From: DTBU01 sp964568845
Lineage (GTDB): Archaea; Thermoproteota; CALKCG01; B24
Assembly (NCBI GenBank): GCA_964568845.1
Contig: CAZMSC010000011.1
Span: forward strand, 1-49,868
DNA length: 49,868 bases
Direction of reading: 5' to 3'
Part shown: positions 16,688-24,320 of the stretch, piece after piece
How positions within the stretch are numbered: the stretch's first letter is position 1
Layout: each line of letters starts with the position of its first letter
Translations under genes and position numbers: made by a program
The notes under the pieces: generated by a model
The model's database searches: none
What the model saw: the letters and a program-made list of their open reading frames with translations, nothing else
Told to the model about the DNA's origin: nothing

Positions 16688-17122
16688 ATGCCTAGAACAC
16701 CTAGGGATTTGGTTGAGATAGAAGCCTATGCTCATGCTACGGAGGATCCATCTAAAGTCGAAGAAGCTGTTAGAAATCTTCTGCTTGAAACTGTTCGTGA
16801 TAGAATCAAGCTGGAGAAGACTACGCTTAGAGGGCATTATGGTAATCCGATAATCGTTTACCGTGGTTCTGTTGAAAACGTCTCTGAAGAGCTTCTCCTA
16901 AGCTTAATTAGACGAATGTCTCCTGAAGATAGAGCCTCTCTTAAGACGTCTCTCGATGCTCACCTCGGTAAGCACAACGTTCTATACTTGAGGTTTAACA
17001 AGCAGGAGGCTTATCTTGGACGCTTGAAACTGGATCAGATCGACGCCATATGCTTAAGATTGAAGCTTAAACCACATGTTTTCAATAGGCTTCCGAAGCT
17101 TATAGAGTCTGAGGAGGGATAG
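16688..17122 (+). CDS. COG1325-type RNA-binding protein of the exosome operon
   Basis: 144 residues matching the archaeal DUF54/COG1325 family: an N-terminal strand VEIEAYAHATEDPSKVEEAV, a central TLRGHYGNPIIVYRG block and a C-terminal ...LYLRFNKQEAYLG segment. The family is found at the head of exosome/RNase P gene clusters and was predicted as an RNA-binding exosome-associated protein. It is the first gene of the operon here; its TAG lies just before (or within) the start region of Rpp30. Confidence 0.85.
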   Translation: MPRTPRDLVEIEAYAHATEDPSKVEEAVRNLLLETVRDRIKLEKTTLRGHYGNPIIVYRGSVENVSEELLLSLIRRMSPEDRASLKTSLDAHLGKHNVLYLRFNKQEAYLGRLKLDQIDAICLRLKLKPHVFNRLPKLIESEEG

Positions 17123-17151
17123 GGTTCACTAGGCTCTTCCACGACCTCCAT

Positions 17152-17805
17152 ATGGTTTTCAATAAACCTGAAGTCGATAAAATGCTTTCTATGGCTAGAA
17201 GCTTGGGCTTCTCGGTTGTAGGGTTAACCTTAGAAGACGTTGCCATGAAACCGTTAGAAGTTAAACCTCCGGAAAACCTTAAGGTTGTTTGGAGGATGGA
17301 TCTTACCCATGATAAAGCTCAACCAAAAACCATAGATAAGCTTAGAAAGCTCTTTTCAATAATAGCCGTTTCATGTAGCTCTAGAGACCAGTTTAGAGCC
17401 GCTTTGAAAACGCGTGCAGACCTAATCTTTCAGAAAAAGCTCTTCACATTAAATCTCTCAGACGTCAGGGTTTTAGCATCTTCAGGTAAATTCTTCGAAT
17501 TCAACTTTAAGCCTCTAATTTATGCTAGGGGGCTTGAGATGGTTAACGCCATTAAAGTTATCCGTAGAAACGTTGAACTTCTTAGAAAGACGAAGGTACC
17601 AGTTATAGTTTCAAGCTGGGCCTCCAACCCATATGAAGTCACCCCTCCTCTTGAATTGCCTCAGTTTCTAACATTAGCTGACGTAAATGTCCAAGAATTT
17701 TACCGATGTGTTTCAGAGGAGCCTGCTAGACTGCTTGAACTCTCCGCTTCTAGAAGAATGGGTCTTCCAAACGGTGTTAGGATTTTAGAGAGTGGACGTG
17801 TATGA
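17152..17805 (+). CDS. rnp3: RNase P protein component 3 (Rpp30)
   Basis: Archaeal RNase P p30 subunit, a TIM-barrel-like protein that binds the RNase P RNA with Pop5. Key stretches are MARSLGFSVVGLTLEDV, DLIFQKKLFTLNLSDVRVLA and FNFKPLIYARG, then ASNPYEV...LADVNVQEF. The first standard start codon in frame is the ATG at 17152, but the same frame upstream (17131-17151) reads RLFHDLH, which is the conserved first strand of the family. That frame is open only back to 17113 and contains no ATG, GTG or TTG. The true start may therefore be unusual or a base may be wrong. Overlaps the Pop5 gene by ATGA. Confidence 0.88.
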   Translation: MVFNKPEVDKMLSMARSLGFSVVGLTLEDVAMKPLEVKPPENLKVVWRMDLTHDKAQPKTIDKLRKLFSIIAVSCSSRDQFRAALKTRADLIFQKKLFTLNLSDVRVLASSGKFFEFNFKPLIYARGLEMVNAIKVIRRNVELLRKTKVPVIVSSWASNPYEVTPPLELPQFLTLADVNVQEFYRCVSEEPARLLELSASRRMGLPNGVRILESGRV

Positions 17806-18134
17806 AGACGTTTAAAACGAGATACTTGGCTTTAAAGGTTGAATGCGATGGGGAATTCGATAGAGACAGTTTCCAGAAGAACCTAATTGAAACATATCTA
17901 CGCTTATACGGCGAATATGGGCTGAGTAAAGCAAACCTTAAGCTTTTAAAACTTGAAGAGGACGGACTTGCCATTCTATCTGTAAACCATAAGGCTTTAC
18001 CCCAGCTTAGAGCCGCTTTGGCGCTCATCAGAGAATTAGGCGGTGTGAGAACAGTAGTCCACGTTTTAGGTGTTTCAGGCACTATTAAACGGCTTAAGGC
18101 TAAATTCCTCTCCGCAGATGTTGGAAAATCATAA
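17802..18134 (+). CDS. rnp2: RNase P protein component 2 (Pop5)
   Basis: 110 residues, the usual length. The family pattern is present: RYLALKVECDGEFDRDSFQKNL, YGEYGLSKANLKLL, and VNHKALPQLRAALALI before a terminal strand with VRTVVHVLGVSGT. Pop5 pairs with Rpp30 and supports the catalytic domain of RNase P RNA in pre-tRNA 5' processing; rnpB itself lies 7.6 kb downstream. ATG at 17802 overlaps the Rpp30 stop. Confidence 0.93.
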   Translation: MKTFKTRYLALKVECDGEFDRDSFQKNLIETYLRLYGEYGLSKANLKLLKLEEDGLAILSVNHKALPQLRAALALIRELGGVRTVVHVLGVSGTIKRLKAKFLSADVGKS

Positions 18135-18144
18135 AACTTTTTAG

Positions 18145-18165
18145 GAGCTGATTATATATTAATGT
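18145..18165 (+). promoter_or_regulatory. Possible internal promoter (TATA) before psmA
   Basis: A GATTATATATTAAT stretch within the 100-base gap between the Pop5 stop and psmA resembles an archaeal TATA box. If used it would give a leader of about 50 bases before the GTG at 18235. The call rests on the sequence alone. Confidence 0.35.
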
Positions 18166-18234
18166 AGAATTCCTCGGAATGGTCTGAGGCATTATGTATC
18201 ATTACTCGATAGATGGCTATAGGAGGTGTTGAAG

Positions 18235-18948
18235 GTGTTTGCAGCACAGGGAGCATATGACAGAGTTATTACAATATTCTCCCCAGAAGGTAGACTTTAC
18301 CAGGTTGAATACGCTGTTGAAGCCGTTAAAAGGGGTGCAGCGGTAGTTGGATTGGCATGTAAATCATGCTGTGTTCTAGCCGCTGAAGAAAGATCACCAT
18401 CCAAACTCTTAGATGAAAACTTCACATGGAAAGTTTTCAAGATAGACGACCACGTAGGTGTTGCTATAGCTGGTTTTGGGCCTGACGCCAGGCTTCTAGT
18501 AGATCAAGCGAGGATTTATGCTCAAAGTAATAGGCTCATGTACGATGAGCCAATAGATATTGAGGTTCTGGTTAAACGTATAGCCGACATCAAGCAGATG
18601 TATACTCAACACGCCGGAGTTAGACCGTTCGGAGTAGCTCTACTATTCGGAGGAGTCGACAGATACGGGGCTAGGCTTTTCGTAACGTTACCCGGAGGAG
18701 ATTACTGGAGTTATAAAGCCACATCCGTAGGTATGGGTAGTGAAGCCGCCGTAGAGTTTCTCGAAGCAAACTACAAGGCAGATTTAACGGTCGATGAGGC
18801 AACGCGGATGGTGATCAAAGCCTTAATCAAAGCTAGTGGCGGTAAAAGCGAAGATAGAAGGTTTAAACTGGCTGTAATACCGGTTGAAACTAAGCAATTT
18901 AGAATACTAACCGATGGAGAGGTTTCCAAGTACCTCGAAAATATTTAG
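18235..18948 (+). CDS. psmA: Proteasome alpha subunit
   Basis: 237 residues. QGAYDRVITIFSPEGRLYQVEYAVEAV is the classic alpha signature (split here from residue 4), followed by GFGPDARLLVDQAR and PFGVALLFGGVD. It forms the outer rings of the 20S core particle and gates substrate entry. I chose the GTG at 18235, seven bases after AGGAGGT, giving the family-like start MFAAQGAYDR; GTG 18226 and TTG 18229 are in frame upstream. No beta subunit is in the window. Alpha genes sit in the exosome cluster in many archaea. Confidence 0.95.
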   Translation: MFAAQGAYDRVITIFSPEGRLYQVEYAVEAVKRGAAVVGLACKSCCVLAAEERSPSKLLDENFTWKVFKIDDHVGVAIAGFGPDARLLVDQARIYAQSNRLMYDEPIDIEVLVKRIADIKQMYTQHAGVRPFGVALLFGGVDRYGARLFVTLPGGDYWSYKATSVGMGSEAAVEFLEANYKADLTVDEATRMVIKALIKASGGKSEDRRFKLAVIPVETKQFRILTDGEVSKYLENI

Positions 18949-18962
18949 TGTGGGAGTAGAAA

Positions 18963-19652
18963 ATGTCTGAACGTCATATTCTAGCTAGATTGCAATTATC
19001 GGGTGAAAAGTTTGAGATAATTGTCAACCCAGACTTCGCGTTAAACTATAAACTTGGTAAGATAAATGATATAGATAAGGTTCTAGTAGCCTATGAGATT
19101 TACACCGATGTGAGGAAGGGTTTGAAAGCATCCTCTGAGAAGCTCATGAAATACTTCAAAACAACCGACGTGAGGAAAATAGCTGATGCTATAATTAAAC
19201 AGGGGGAGCTTCAGATAACTGCTGAGCAGAGGAGGAAACTGATAGAGGAGAAGAGAAAGCAGATAATCGCATTCATAACTAAAAACTGTATAGACCCTAG
19301 AACCAACCTCCCAATCCCGGCTTTAAGAGTCGAACAGGCTATGGATCAAGTAAAGGTATCGATAGATCCCTTTAAAGAAGCCGAAGGACAGGCCTTAAAA
19401 GTTATCGATGCGTTAAAACCCATTTTACCACTTAAAATTGAAAGGGTGAAATTGGAAGTTAAGGTTAAACCGGAGTATGTTCCTAGAATGTACAATTTCA
19501 TAAAAAGCTATGGTTACTTGGAAAAGGAAGAGTGGCTTAACGATGGTTCATGGAAGGCGGACGTCGATATGCCAGCTGGACTCCAAGCCGAGTTTCTAGA
19601 TAAGCTTAACAGGTTTACAAAAGGTACGGCTCAAGTTAGAATTCTAAAGTAG
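18963..19652 (+). CDS. SBDS-family ribosome maturation protein
   Basis: 229 residues, the usual archaeal length (about 230-235). The three SBDS domains can be followed: an N-terminal FYSH domain with VNPDFALNYKLG, a central helical part with RKIADAIIKQGELQITAEQRRKLIEEKR, and a C-terminal ferredoxin-like domain (KIERVKLEVKVKP...YGYLEKEEWLNDGSW). SBDS helps release an assembly factor from the large ribosomal subunit. It lies 14 bases after psmA and 13 bases before rrp4. Confidence 0.95.
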   Translation: MSERHILARLQLSGEKFEIIVNPDFALNYKLGKINDIDKVLVAYEIYTDVRKGLKASSEKLMKYFKTTDVRKIADAIIKQGELQITAEQRRKLIEEKRKQIIAFITKNCIDPRTNLPIPALRVEQAMDQVKVSIDPFKEAEGQALKVIDALKPILPLKIERVKLEVKVKPEYVPRMYNFIKSYGYLEKEEWLNDGSWKADVDMPAGLQAEFLDKLNRFTKGTAQVRILK

Positions 19653-19665
19653 GTGAATGTTCCAT

Positions 19666-20355
19666 ATGTCTGAGCGTAGAATAGTTCTACCCGGTGAACT
19701 TTTAGTTGAAGGAGGAGATTATCAACCGGGTTTAAACGTGTTCAAGTATGGTGAAAGGCTGTACGCGTCTAAGATAGGTGTATTATCTATAGTCAAGCAA
19801 ACAGTTTCCGTAATAGCTTTGCATGGTGTCTACGAACCTAAAGTAGGAGACGTTGTCATAGGTAAGGTTATAGACATTGGCACTTTCAGCTGGACCGTTG
19901 ACATAAGGTCACCTTACACCGCCGTTTTAAACGCCTCTGACTACTTTAAAGGTAGGTTCAACCCAGCTAGAGACTCTCTGATCAAAGCATTAAAGCCTGG
20001 AGATATGATAATAGCGCAAATAGCTGATTTTGATAGGACTAAAAATCCTACTTTAACCGTTCAAGGCCCAGGTTTAGGAGGAGTAACCAAAGGCATCATA
20101 GTTGAATTGACCCCCTCAAAGATACCTAGGCTTATAGGTAGAAAAGGCTCTATGATAAACCTGCTCAAGAAAGAGGGTAGATGTCAAATAACCATAGGTA
20201 AAAACGGTCTGATTCACATAGTTGGTGAGAAGCCTGAATATGAGGAGTTGGTCGCTCAGGCGATAGGAAAGATAGAGAGGGAGGCTCATACTACGGGTTT
20301 AACGGACAGAATTATGAGGCTTATGAAGAAGGAGAGGGAGTTAAATGTCAGCTGA
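19666..20355 (+). CDS. rrp4: Exosome RNA-binding cap subunit Rrp4
   Basis: About 229 residues with an N-terminal strand region (IVLPGELLVEGG), an S1 domain (VGDVVIGKVIDIGTFSWTVDI) and a KH domain (IPRLIGRKGSMINLLKKEGRCQI). Rrp4 sits on the Rrp41-Rrp42 ring and feeds RNA to it. I chose the second ATG (19666), nine bases after AGGTGA; the ATG at 19657 has no room for a ribosome-binding site. The stop overlaps rrp41 by 11 bases. Confidence 0.95.
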   Translation: MSERRIVLPGELLVEGGDYQPGLNVFKYGERLYASKIGVLSIVKQTVSVIALHGVYEPKVGDVVIGKVIDIGTFSWTVDIRSPYTAVLNASDYFKGRFNPARDSLIKALKPGDMIIAQIADFDRTKNPTLTVQGPGLGGVTKGIIVELTPSKIPRLIGRKGSMINLLKKEGRCQITIGKNGLIHIVGEKPEYEELVAQAIGKIEREAHTTGLTDRIMRLMKKERELNVS

Positions 20356-21055
20356 GTTCGTGAGAGTTGATGGAAGGCTTCCAGATCAACTCAGACCTAT
20401 AAAGATGGTCGTAGGAATACTTGACAGGGCTGATGGATCAGCATACGTCGAACAGGGAAATACAAAGGTCTTAGTAGCGGTTTACGGTCCTAGAGAGCTT
20501 CATCCGAAGCATCAGGCGTCACCGGACTCCGCCATGGTAAGATGCCGGTATCATATGGCGCCGTTTTCTACTAGGGAGAGAAAAACACCAGCCCCGTCAC
20601 GTAGAGAAATAGAGCTTTCTAAGGTCATAAAAGATGCATTATCCCAAGCTATTTTTCTAGAGAGCTTTCCTAGAACATCTATAGATGTTTTCATAGAGGT
20701 TTTAGAGGCAGATGGTGGGACGAGATGCGCCAGTATAAATGCGTGCTCTCTGGCTTTAGCCAATGCTGGTATACCGCTTAGAGACCTCGTTTCAGCTGTA
20801 GCTGTGGGTAAATATAGAGGTCACATAATACTGGATTTAAACGATGAAGAGGATGAGGCCGCCGAAGCAGATATGCCCATAGCGATAATGCCAAACCTCA
20901 ATAAGGTAACACTTCTACAGGTTAACGGTGTTTTAACGGAGGAGGAGTTTAAGCAGGCCTTTAACTTAGCGGTTAAAGGCTGTATGGAGATTGATAGGAT
21001 TCAAAGAGAAACCCTTAGAAGTGTTTACTCATCTATTAAAGGTGAGGAAGATTGA
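20345..21055 (+). CDS. rrp41: Exosome catalytic subunit Rrp41 (RNase PH fold)
   Basis: 236 residues. RNase PH fold with VDGRLPDQLRPIKMVVG, the RCRYHMAPFSTRER phosphate/RNA-binding stretch, LEADGGTRCASINACSLALA and the acidic catalytic site in DLNDEEDEAAEADMPIA. Rrp41 is the active 3'-5' phosphorolytic subunit; all expected acidic and basic residues are visible. Overlaps rrp42 by the TTGA at 21052. Confidence 0.96.
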   Translation: MSAEFVRVDGRLPDQLRPIKMVVGILDRADGSAYVEQGNTKVLVAVYGPRELHPKHQASPDSAMVRCRYHMAPFSTRERKTPAPSRREIELSKVIKDALSQAIFLESFPRTSIDVFIEVLEADGGTRCASINACSLALANAGIPLRDLVSAVAVGKYRGHIILDLNDEEDEAAEADMPIAIMPNLNKVTLLQVNGVLTEEEFKQAFNLAVKGCMEIDRIQRETLRSVYSSIKGEED

Positions 21056-21867
21056 AAACGTTTAAAGTAGTGTCTCAACTCGTCAGAACGAGAATAGTGG
21101 ATCTGCTCAGTAAGAACTCCCGGATAGACGGTAGGGGTCTATTAGAATATAGAGAGATCAAGGTTGAAAAAGGCTTCATCAGTAGAGCTGCCGGTTCGGC
21201 TCAAGTTTCAATAGGGTCTACAAAGGTCCTAGCTGGGGTTAAAGTCGAATTGGGCGAACCTTTTCCAGATGTACCTGATAAAGGTGTTTTGACAGTTAAC
21301 GCAGAACTAGTCCCGCTTGCATCACCAGCTTTCGAACCTGGTCCACCAGATGAAAATGCGGTAGAACTTGCTAGAATAGTTGACAGGGCTTTAAGGGAAA
21401 CTGAAACTGTAGATTTAAAAATGCTATGTATAGAGCCTGGTAAGAAGGTTTTCGTAGTATTTGTAGACATATACGTCCTAGATTATGATGGCAATTTTAT
21501 AGATACTTCTTCACTTGCCTCTATCCTCGCATTGCTTAATACGAGGATCAGAAGATTCAGAGTTGAGGAGGGGAAGCTTAAGTATGAAGACGATTACATG
21601 CCTCTTCCCATAAGACACATACCAGTTACTGTAACTTTAGCTAAACCCGATGATGGCCCGTTTATAGTAGATCCGAATCTCGAAGAAGAGCTCAGCTTAG
21701 GCAATAGAATATCTATATCCATAGACGAGCTTGGCAGAATCTGCGGTATCCAGAAGCTTGAGGGAATGCTATCTGCAGACGAAATCTTTAAAGCTGTATC
21801 TATAGCTAAAGATGTTGCTCCAAAACTCATAGAGGTCGTGAAACGGGAGGGTGGTTTAAATGTCTGA
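21052..21867 (+). CDS. rrp42: Exosome structural subunit Rrp42 (RNase PH fold)
   Basis: 271 residues, typical length. RIDGRGLLEYREIKVEKGFI and GSTKVLAGVKVELGEPFPD match Rrp42, as do SPAFEPGPPDENAVELARIVDRA and LVDPNLEEE-like (IVDPNLEEELSL). Unlike Rrp41 it lacks the full acidic active site, as expected of the inactive ring partner. It starts with TTG at 21052 behind GGTGAGG. Overlaps rpl37ae by 8 bases. Confidence 0.96.
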   Translation: MKTFKVVSQLVRTRIVDLLSKNSRIDGRGLLEYREIKVEKGFISRAAGSAQVSIGSTKVLAGVKVELGEPFPDVPDKGVLTVNAELVPLASPAFEPGPPDENAVELARIVDRALRETETVDLKMLCIEPGKKVFVVFVDIYVLDYDGNFIDTSSLASILALLNTRIRRFRVEEGKLKYEDDYMPLPIRHIPVTVTLAKPDDGPFIVDPNLEEELSLGNRISISIDELGRICGIQKLEGMLSADEIFKAVSIAKDVAPKLIEVVKREGGLNV

Positions 21868-22111
21868 CAGACCTAAAAACGCAGGTACAGGTGCTCTAAA
21901 GGCTAAGTATGGCTCTCCAGTCAGGAGTAGATATGCTAGGATTATTCAAATGGCTAAGAGAGTTTACGAGTGCCCCAAGTGTGGTATGCGTAAAGTCAAA
22001 CGTGTAAGCGTAGGCATATGGCTCTGTTCAAAGTGCGGCTACAAGTTTGCAGGCGGAGCCTATCAACCTACTACTGAGATTGGTAGAATAGCATTACGGA
22101 TAAAAGGATAG
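21860..22111 (+). CDS. rpl37ae: Ribosomal protein L37Ae (eL43)
   Basis: 83 residues with the GSPVRSRYARIIQMAKRVY start region and a four-cysteine zinc ribbon (YECPKCG ... LCSKCGYKFAGGAY). A large-subunit ribosomal protein commonly placed at the end of archaeal exosome clusters. ATG at 21860 follows a GGGAGGGTGG stretch. Confidence 0.96.
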   Translation: MSDRPKNAGTGALKAKYGSPVRSRYARIIQMAKRVYECPKCGMRKVKRVSVGIWLCSKCGYKFAGGAYQPTTEIGRIALRIKG

Positions 22112-22116
22112 ATTAG

Positions 22117-22389
22117 GTGCACGTTTTGGAGCTGGAGTGCCTCGTCAAGCTTAAGGTGGACTCAAATATTTTAGGCTCTATTTTCAAAGCTCTACAACCG
22201 GAAACTACACGTCTAATATCGAGGAGGGTATTCGTAACGCTTGAGAAAACAGAAGAATCAATAATTTTCAAGTTCAACGCTAAAGACCCTACGGCTCTAA
22301 GAGCGGCTTTAAACTCTTACTTGAGATGGTTTTCAGCCGTTGAAAAAAGTTTAAAATTCGTAGAGGCGCTTCAACTCCTTGGCAAATAG
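22117..22389 (+). CDS. pcc1: KEOPS subunit Pcc1-like protein
   Basis: 90 residues with a GTG start. The pattern FKALQPETTR near residue 28, a KFNAKDPTALRAALNSYLRWF block and the small two-layer fold fit Pcc1, the dimerising subunit of the KEOPS complex, which makes t6A on tRNAs. Pcc1 is often next to rpl37ae in archaea. It closes the operon; the following 136 bases are AT-rich and hold no gene. Confidence 0.85.
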   Translation: MHVLELECLVKLKVDSNILGSIFKALQPETTRLISRRVFVTLEKTEESIIFKFNAKDPTALRAALNSYLRWFSAVEKSLKFVEALQLLGK

Positions 22390-22525
22390 ATGCTTCAAAA
22401 AGCTCCTACGCGAGCTCAAAACACTTCAAGCTTAACCTAATAATTTAGTTGCTGGTGTTCTTCTGATTAACAGCTCTTCTAAGATAAAATTTTAGAATAC
22501 GTTTGCCTCTAATCATTAAAGTATT

Positions 22526-23341
22526 ATGGATAAAGGTTTGCATATAATCGTCTTGATAAAGCAAGTACCTGATATTGAGAGAGTCAAGTTTAATGTTGAA
22601 GAGGGTAGGATAGATAGAAGCTCGGCGCCATTAGAGACGAATCCATTCGATTTAAACGCGCTTGAAACAGCCATTCAACTCAAAGAACGTATTGGAGGAT
22701 GGGTAACAGTTATAAGTATGGGCCCCCCTCAAGCCGAATCTAGTTTAAGAGATGCTCTAGCTAGAGGAGCCGATAGAGCTATCCTTCTCACGGATAAGCT
22801 CTTCGCTGGAGCTGATACACTTGCCACATCTTACACATTAGCTACAGCTATAAGGAAGGTCGGCTCTTTCGATCTGATAATTTGCGGTGAGAAAACCGTA
22901 GATGGAGATACTGGTCAGGTTGGACCTGAAGTCGCCGAACATCTTAACATTCCACATGTCGCCTATGTATGTGAGATCAGGTCAGCTACGTTGGACAGAC
23001 TTCTACTGGTTTCCGATATGGGTGACAGGTATTTGATTGAAGTTAAGCTTCCAGCTCTAATAACTGTAACTAAAGATATAAACACGCCTAGGCTTCCAAC
23101 TCTGAGGAATGTTCTTAAAGCTAAGAAGGCTACCATTGAGGTTTGGAATGCCGACAGCTTATCAGGCTACGGTGAACTATGTAGATTTGGACTTCAAGGC
23201 TCCATGACCACGGTATTCAAAATAGTCTTCCCGTCCGAGGACTTGAGGAAAGGGCTGATCTTCTATGGAGACGATGCTGTTGAAAAGCTCGTGAAAGCTT
23301 TACATGAGAGGGGGTTTTTACGTCTTGAATCAAATAGTTGA
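22526..23341 (+). CDS. etfB: Electron transfer flavoprotein beta subunit
   Basis: 271 residues. IIVLIKQVPDIERVKFN, ETNPFDLNALETAIQLKE, SMGPPQAESSLRDALARGADRAILLTD (read in parts) and GEKTVDGDTGQVGPEVAEHL are typical EtfB blocks; the last one binds AMP or FAD. With the next gene it forms the EtfAB heterodimer, and the third gene supplies a flavin dehydrogenase. ATG at 22526. The 37-base overlap with etfA suggests translational coupling. Confidence 0.93.
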   Translation: MDKGLHIIVLIKQVPDIERVKFNVEEGRIDRSSAPLETNPFDLNALETAIQLKERIGGWVTVISMGPPQAESSLRDALARGADRAILLTDKLFAGADTLATSYTLATAIRKVGSFDLIICGEKTVDGDTGQVGPEVAEHLNIPHVAYVCEIRSATLDRLLLVSDMGDRYLIEVKLPALITVTKDINTPRLPTLRNVLKAKKATIEVWNADSLSGYGELCRFGLQGSMTTVFKIVFPSEDLRKGLIFYGDDAVEKLVKALHERGFLRLESNS

Positions 23342-24320
23342 AAACGGCGTGATGATATACGCTGAGCAGAAGAAAGGAGTGGTGCATCCGGTTTCACTAG
23401 AGCTCTTAGGTAAAGGTAGAGAGTTGGCGGATAAACTCAACGTTGAGCTTTGGAGCGTCTTACTGGGCCATAGTATTCAAGGTGGAGCTGAAGCGCTCAT
23501 ACATTACGGTGCTGACCGGGTTTTCCTATACGACGATCCAACACTTGAAGAGTTTGACGTAGTCAGGTATAAACATGTGCTTGTTGAACTTGTTAGAGAA
23601 GTTAAACCTCAGCTAATTCTGATGGGTGCAACACCGCTGGGTAGGAGTTTAGCTCCAAGAGTTGCAGCGGCGTTGAATACTGGTTTAACCGCAGACTGCA
23701 TCGATATCCAGATCGATGATAAAGGCGAGGTTGTCCAGATAAGACCCGCCTTCACGGGAAACATACTCGCCCACATAAAGACCAGAAGCAGACCTATTAT
23801 GGCAACCGTCAGATACCGGGTTATGAAGCCTCTAACAAAGGATCTTTCTAGAAGAGGTGAAATTGTTAAGAAACCCGCTCCAAAGGCTCCGGATACAGGC
23901 TTAAAGGTCTTAGGCGAAGTTTCAACGAGACGTGTAAACCTTGCAGAGGCAGACGTTATAGTGTCGGGTGGTAGAGGTCTTAAGAAGAAGGAGGATTTAA
24001 ACATGCTTAAAGAATTAGCCTCTATCTTAGGGGGAGTTTTGGGTGTTAGTAGGCCTCTCGTTGACGATGGATGGATATCCAAAGACCACCAAGTCGGCTT
24101 CAGTGGAAATACTGTTAAGCCTAAACTCTACATCGCATGTGGTATTTCAGGCTCCCCTCAGCACATAGCCGGTATGCGCGACTCTGAGATTATAGTGGCT
24201 ATAAATATCGATCGATCAGCGCCCATTTTCCGGATAGCCGACTATGGGATAGTAGGCGATTTATACGAGGTTGTACCTAAGTTGATTGAGACTTTAAAGA
24301 GGTTGAAGAGGCATGAGTAG
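23304..24320 (+). CDS. etfA: Electron transfer flavoprotein alpha subunit
   Basis: About 338 residues. The N-terminal domain reads MIYAEQKKGVVHPVSLELLG and the FAD-binding C-terminal domain carries VSGGRGL, LGVSRPLVDDGW, VGFSGNTVKPKLYIACGISGSPQH and NIDRSAPIFRIADYGIVGD. These are the FAD-domain signatures. ATG at 23304 is the first start; a TTG at 23325 behind GAGAGGGGG is an alternative. An 8-base overlap joins it to the glcD-like gene. Confidence 0.93.
   Translation: MRGGFYVLNQIVENGVMIYAEQKKGVVHPVSLELLGKGRELADKLNVELWSVLLGHSIQGGAEALIHYGADRVFLYDDPTLEEFDVVRYKHVLVELVREVKPQLILMGATPLGRSLAPRVAAALNTGLTADCIDIQIDDKGEVVQIRPAFTGNILAHIKTRSRPIMATVRYRVMKPLTKDLSRRGEIVKKPAPKAPDTGLKVLGEVSTRRVNLAEADVIVSGGRGLKKKEDLNMLKELASILGGVLGVSRPLVDDGWISKDHQVGFSGNTVKPKLYIACGISGSPQHIAGMRDSEIIVAINIDRSAPIFRIADYGIVGDLYEVVPKLIETLKRLKRHE

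Noticed and set aside
23609..24082. Minus-strand open frame of 157 codons
   Set aside because: Shadow of etfA; composition is that of an antisense frame and no motif is seen.
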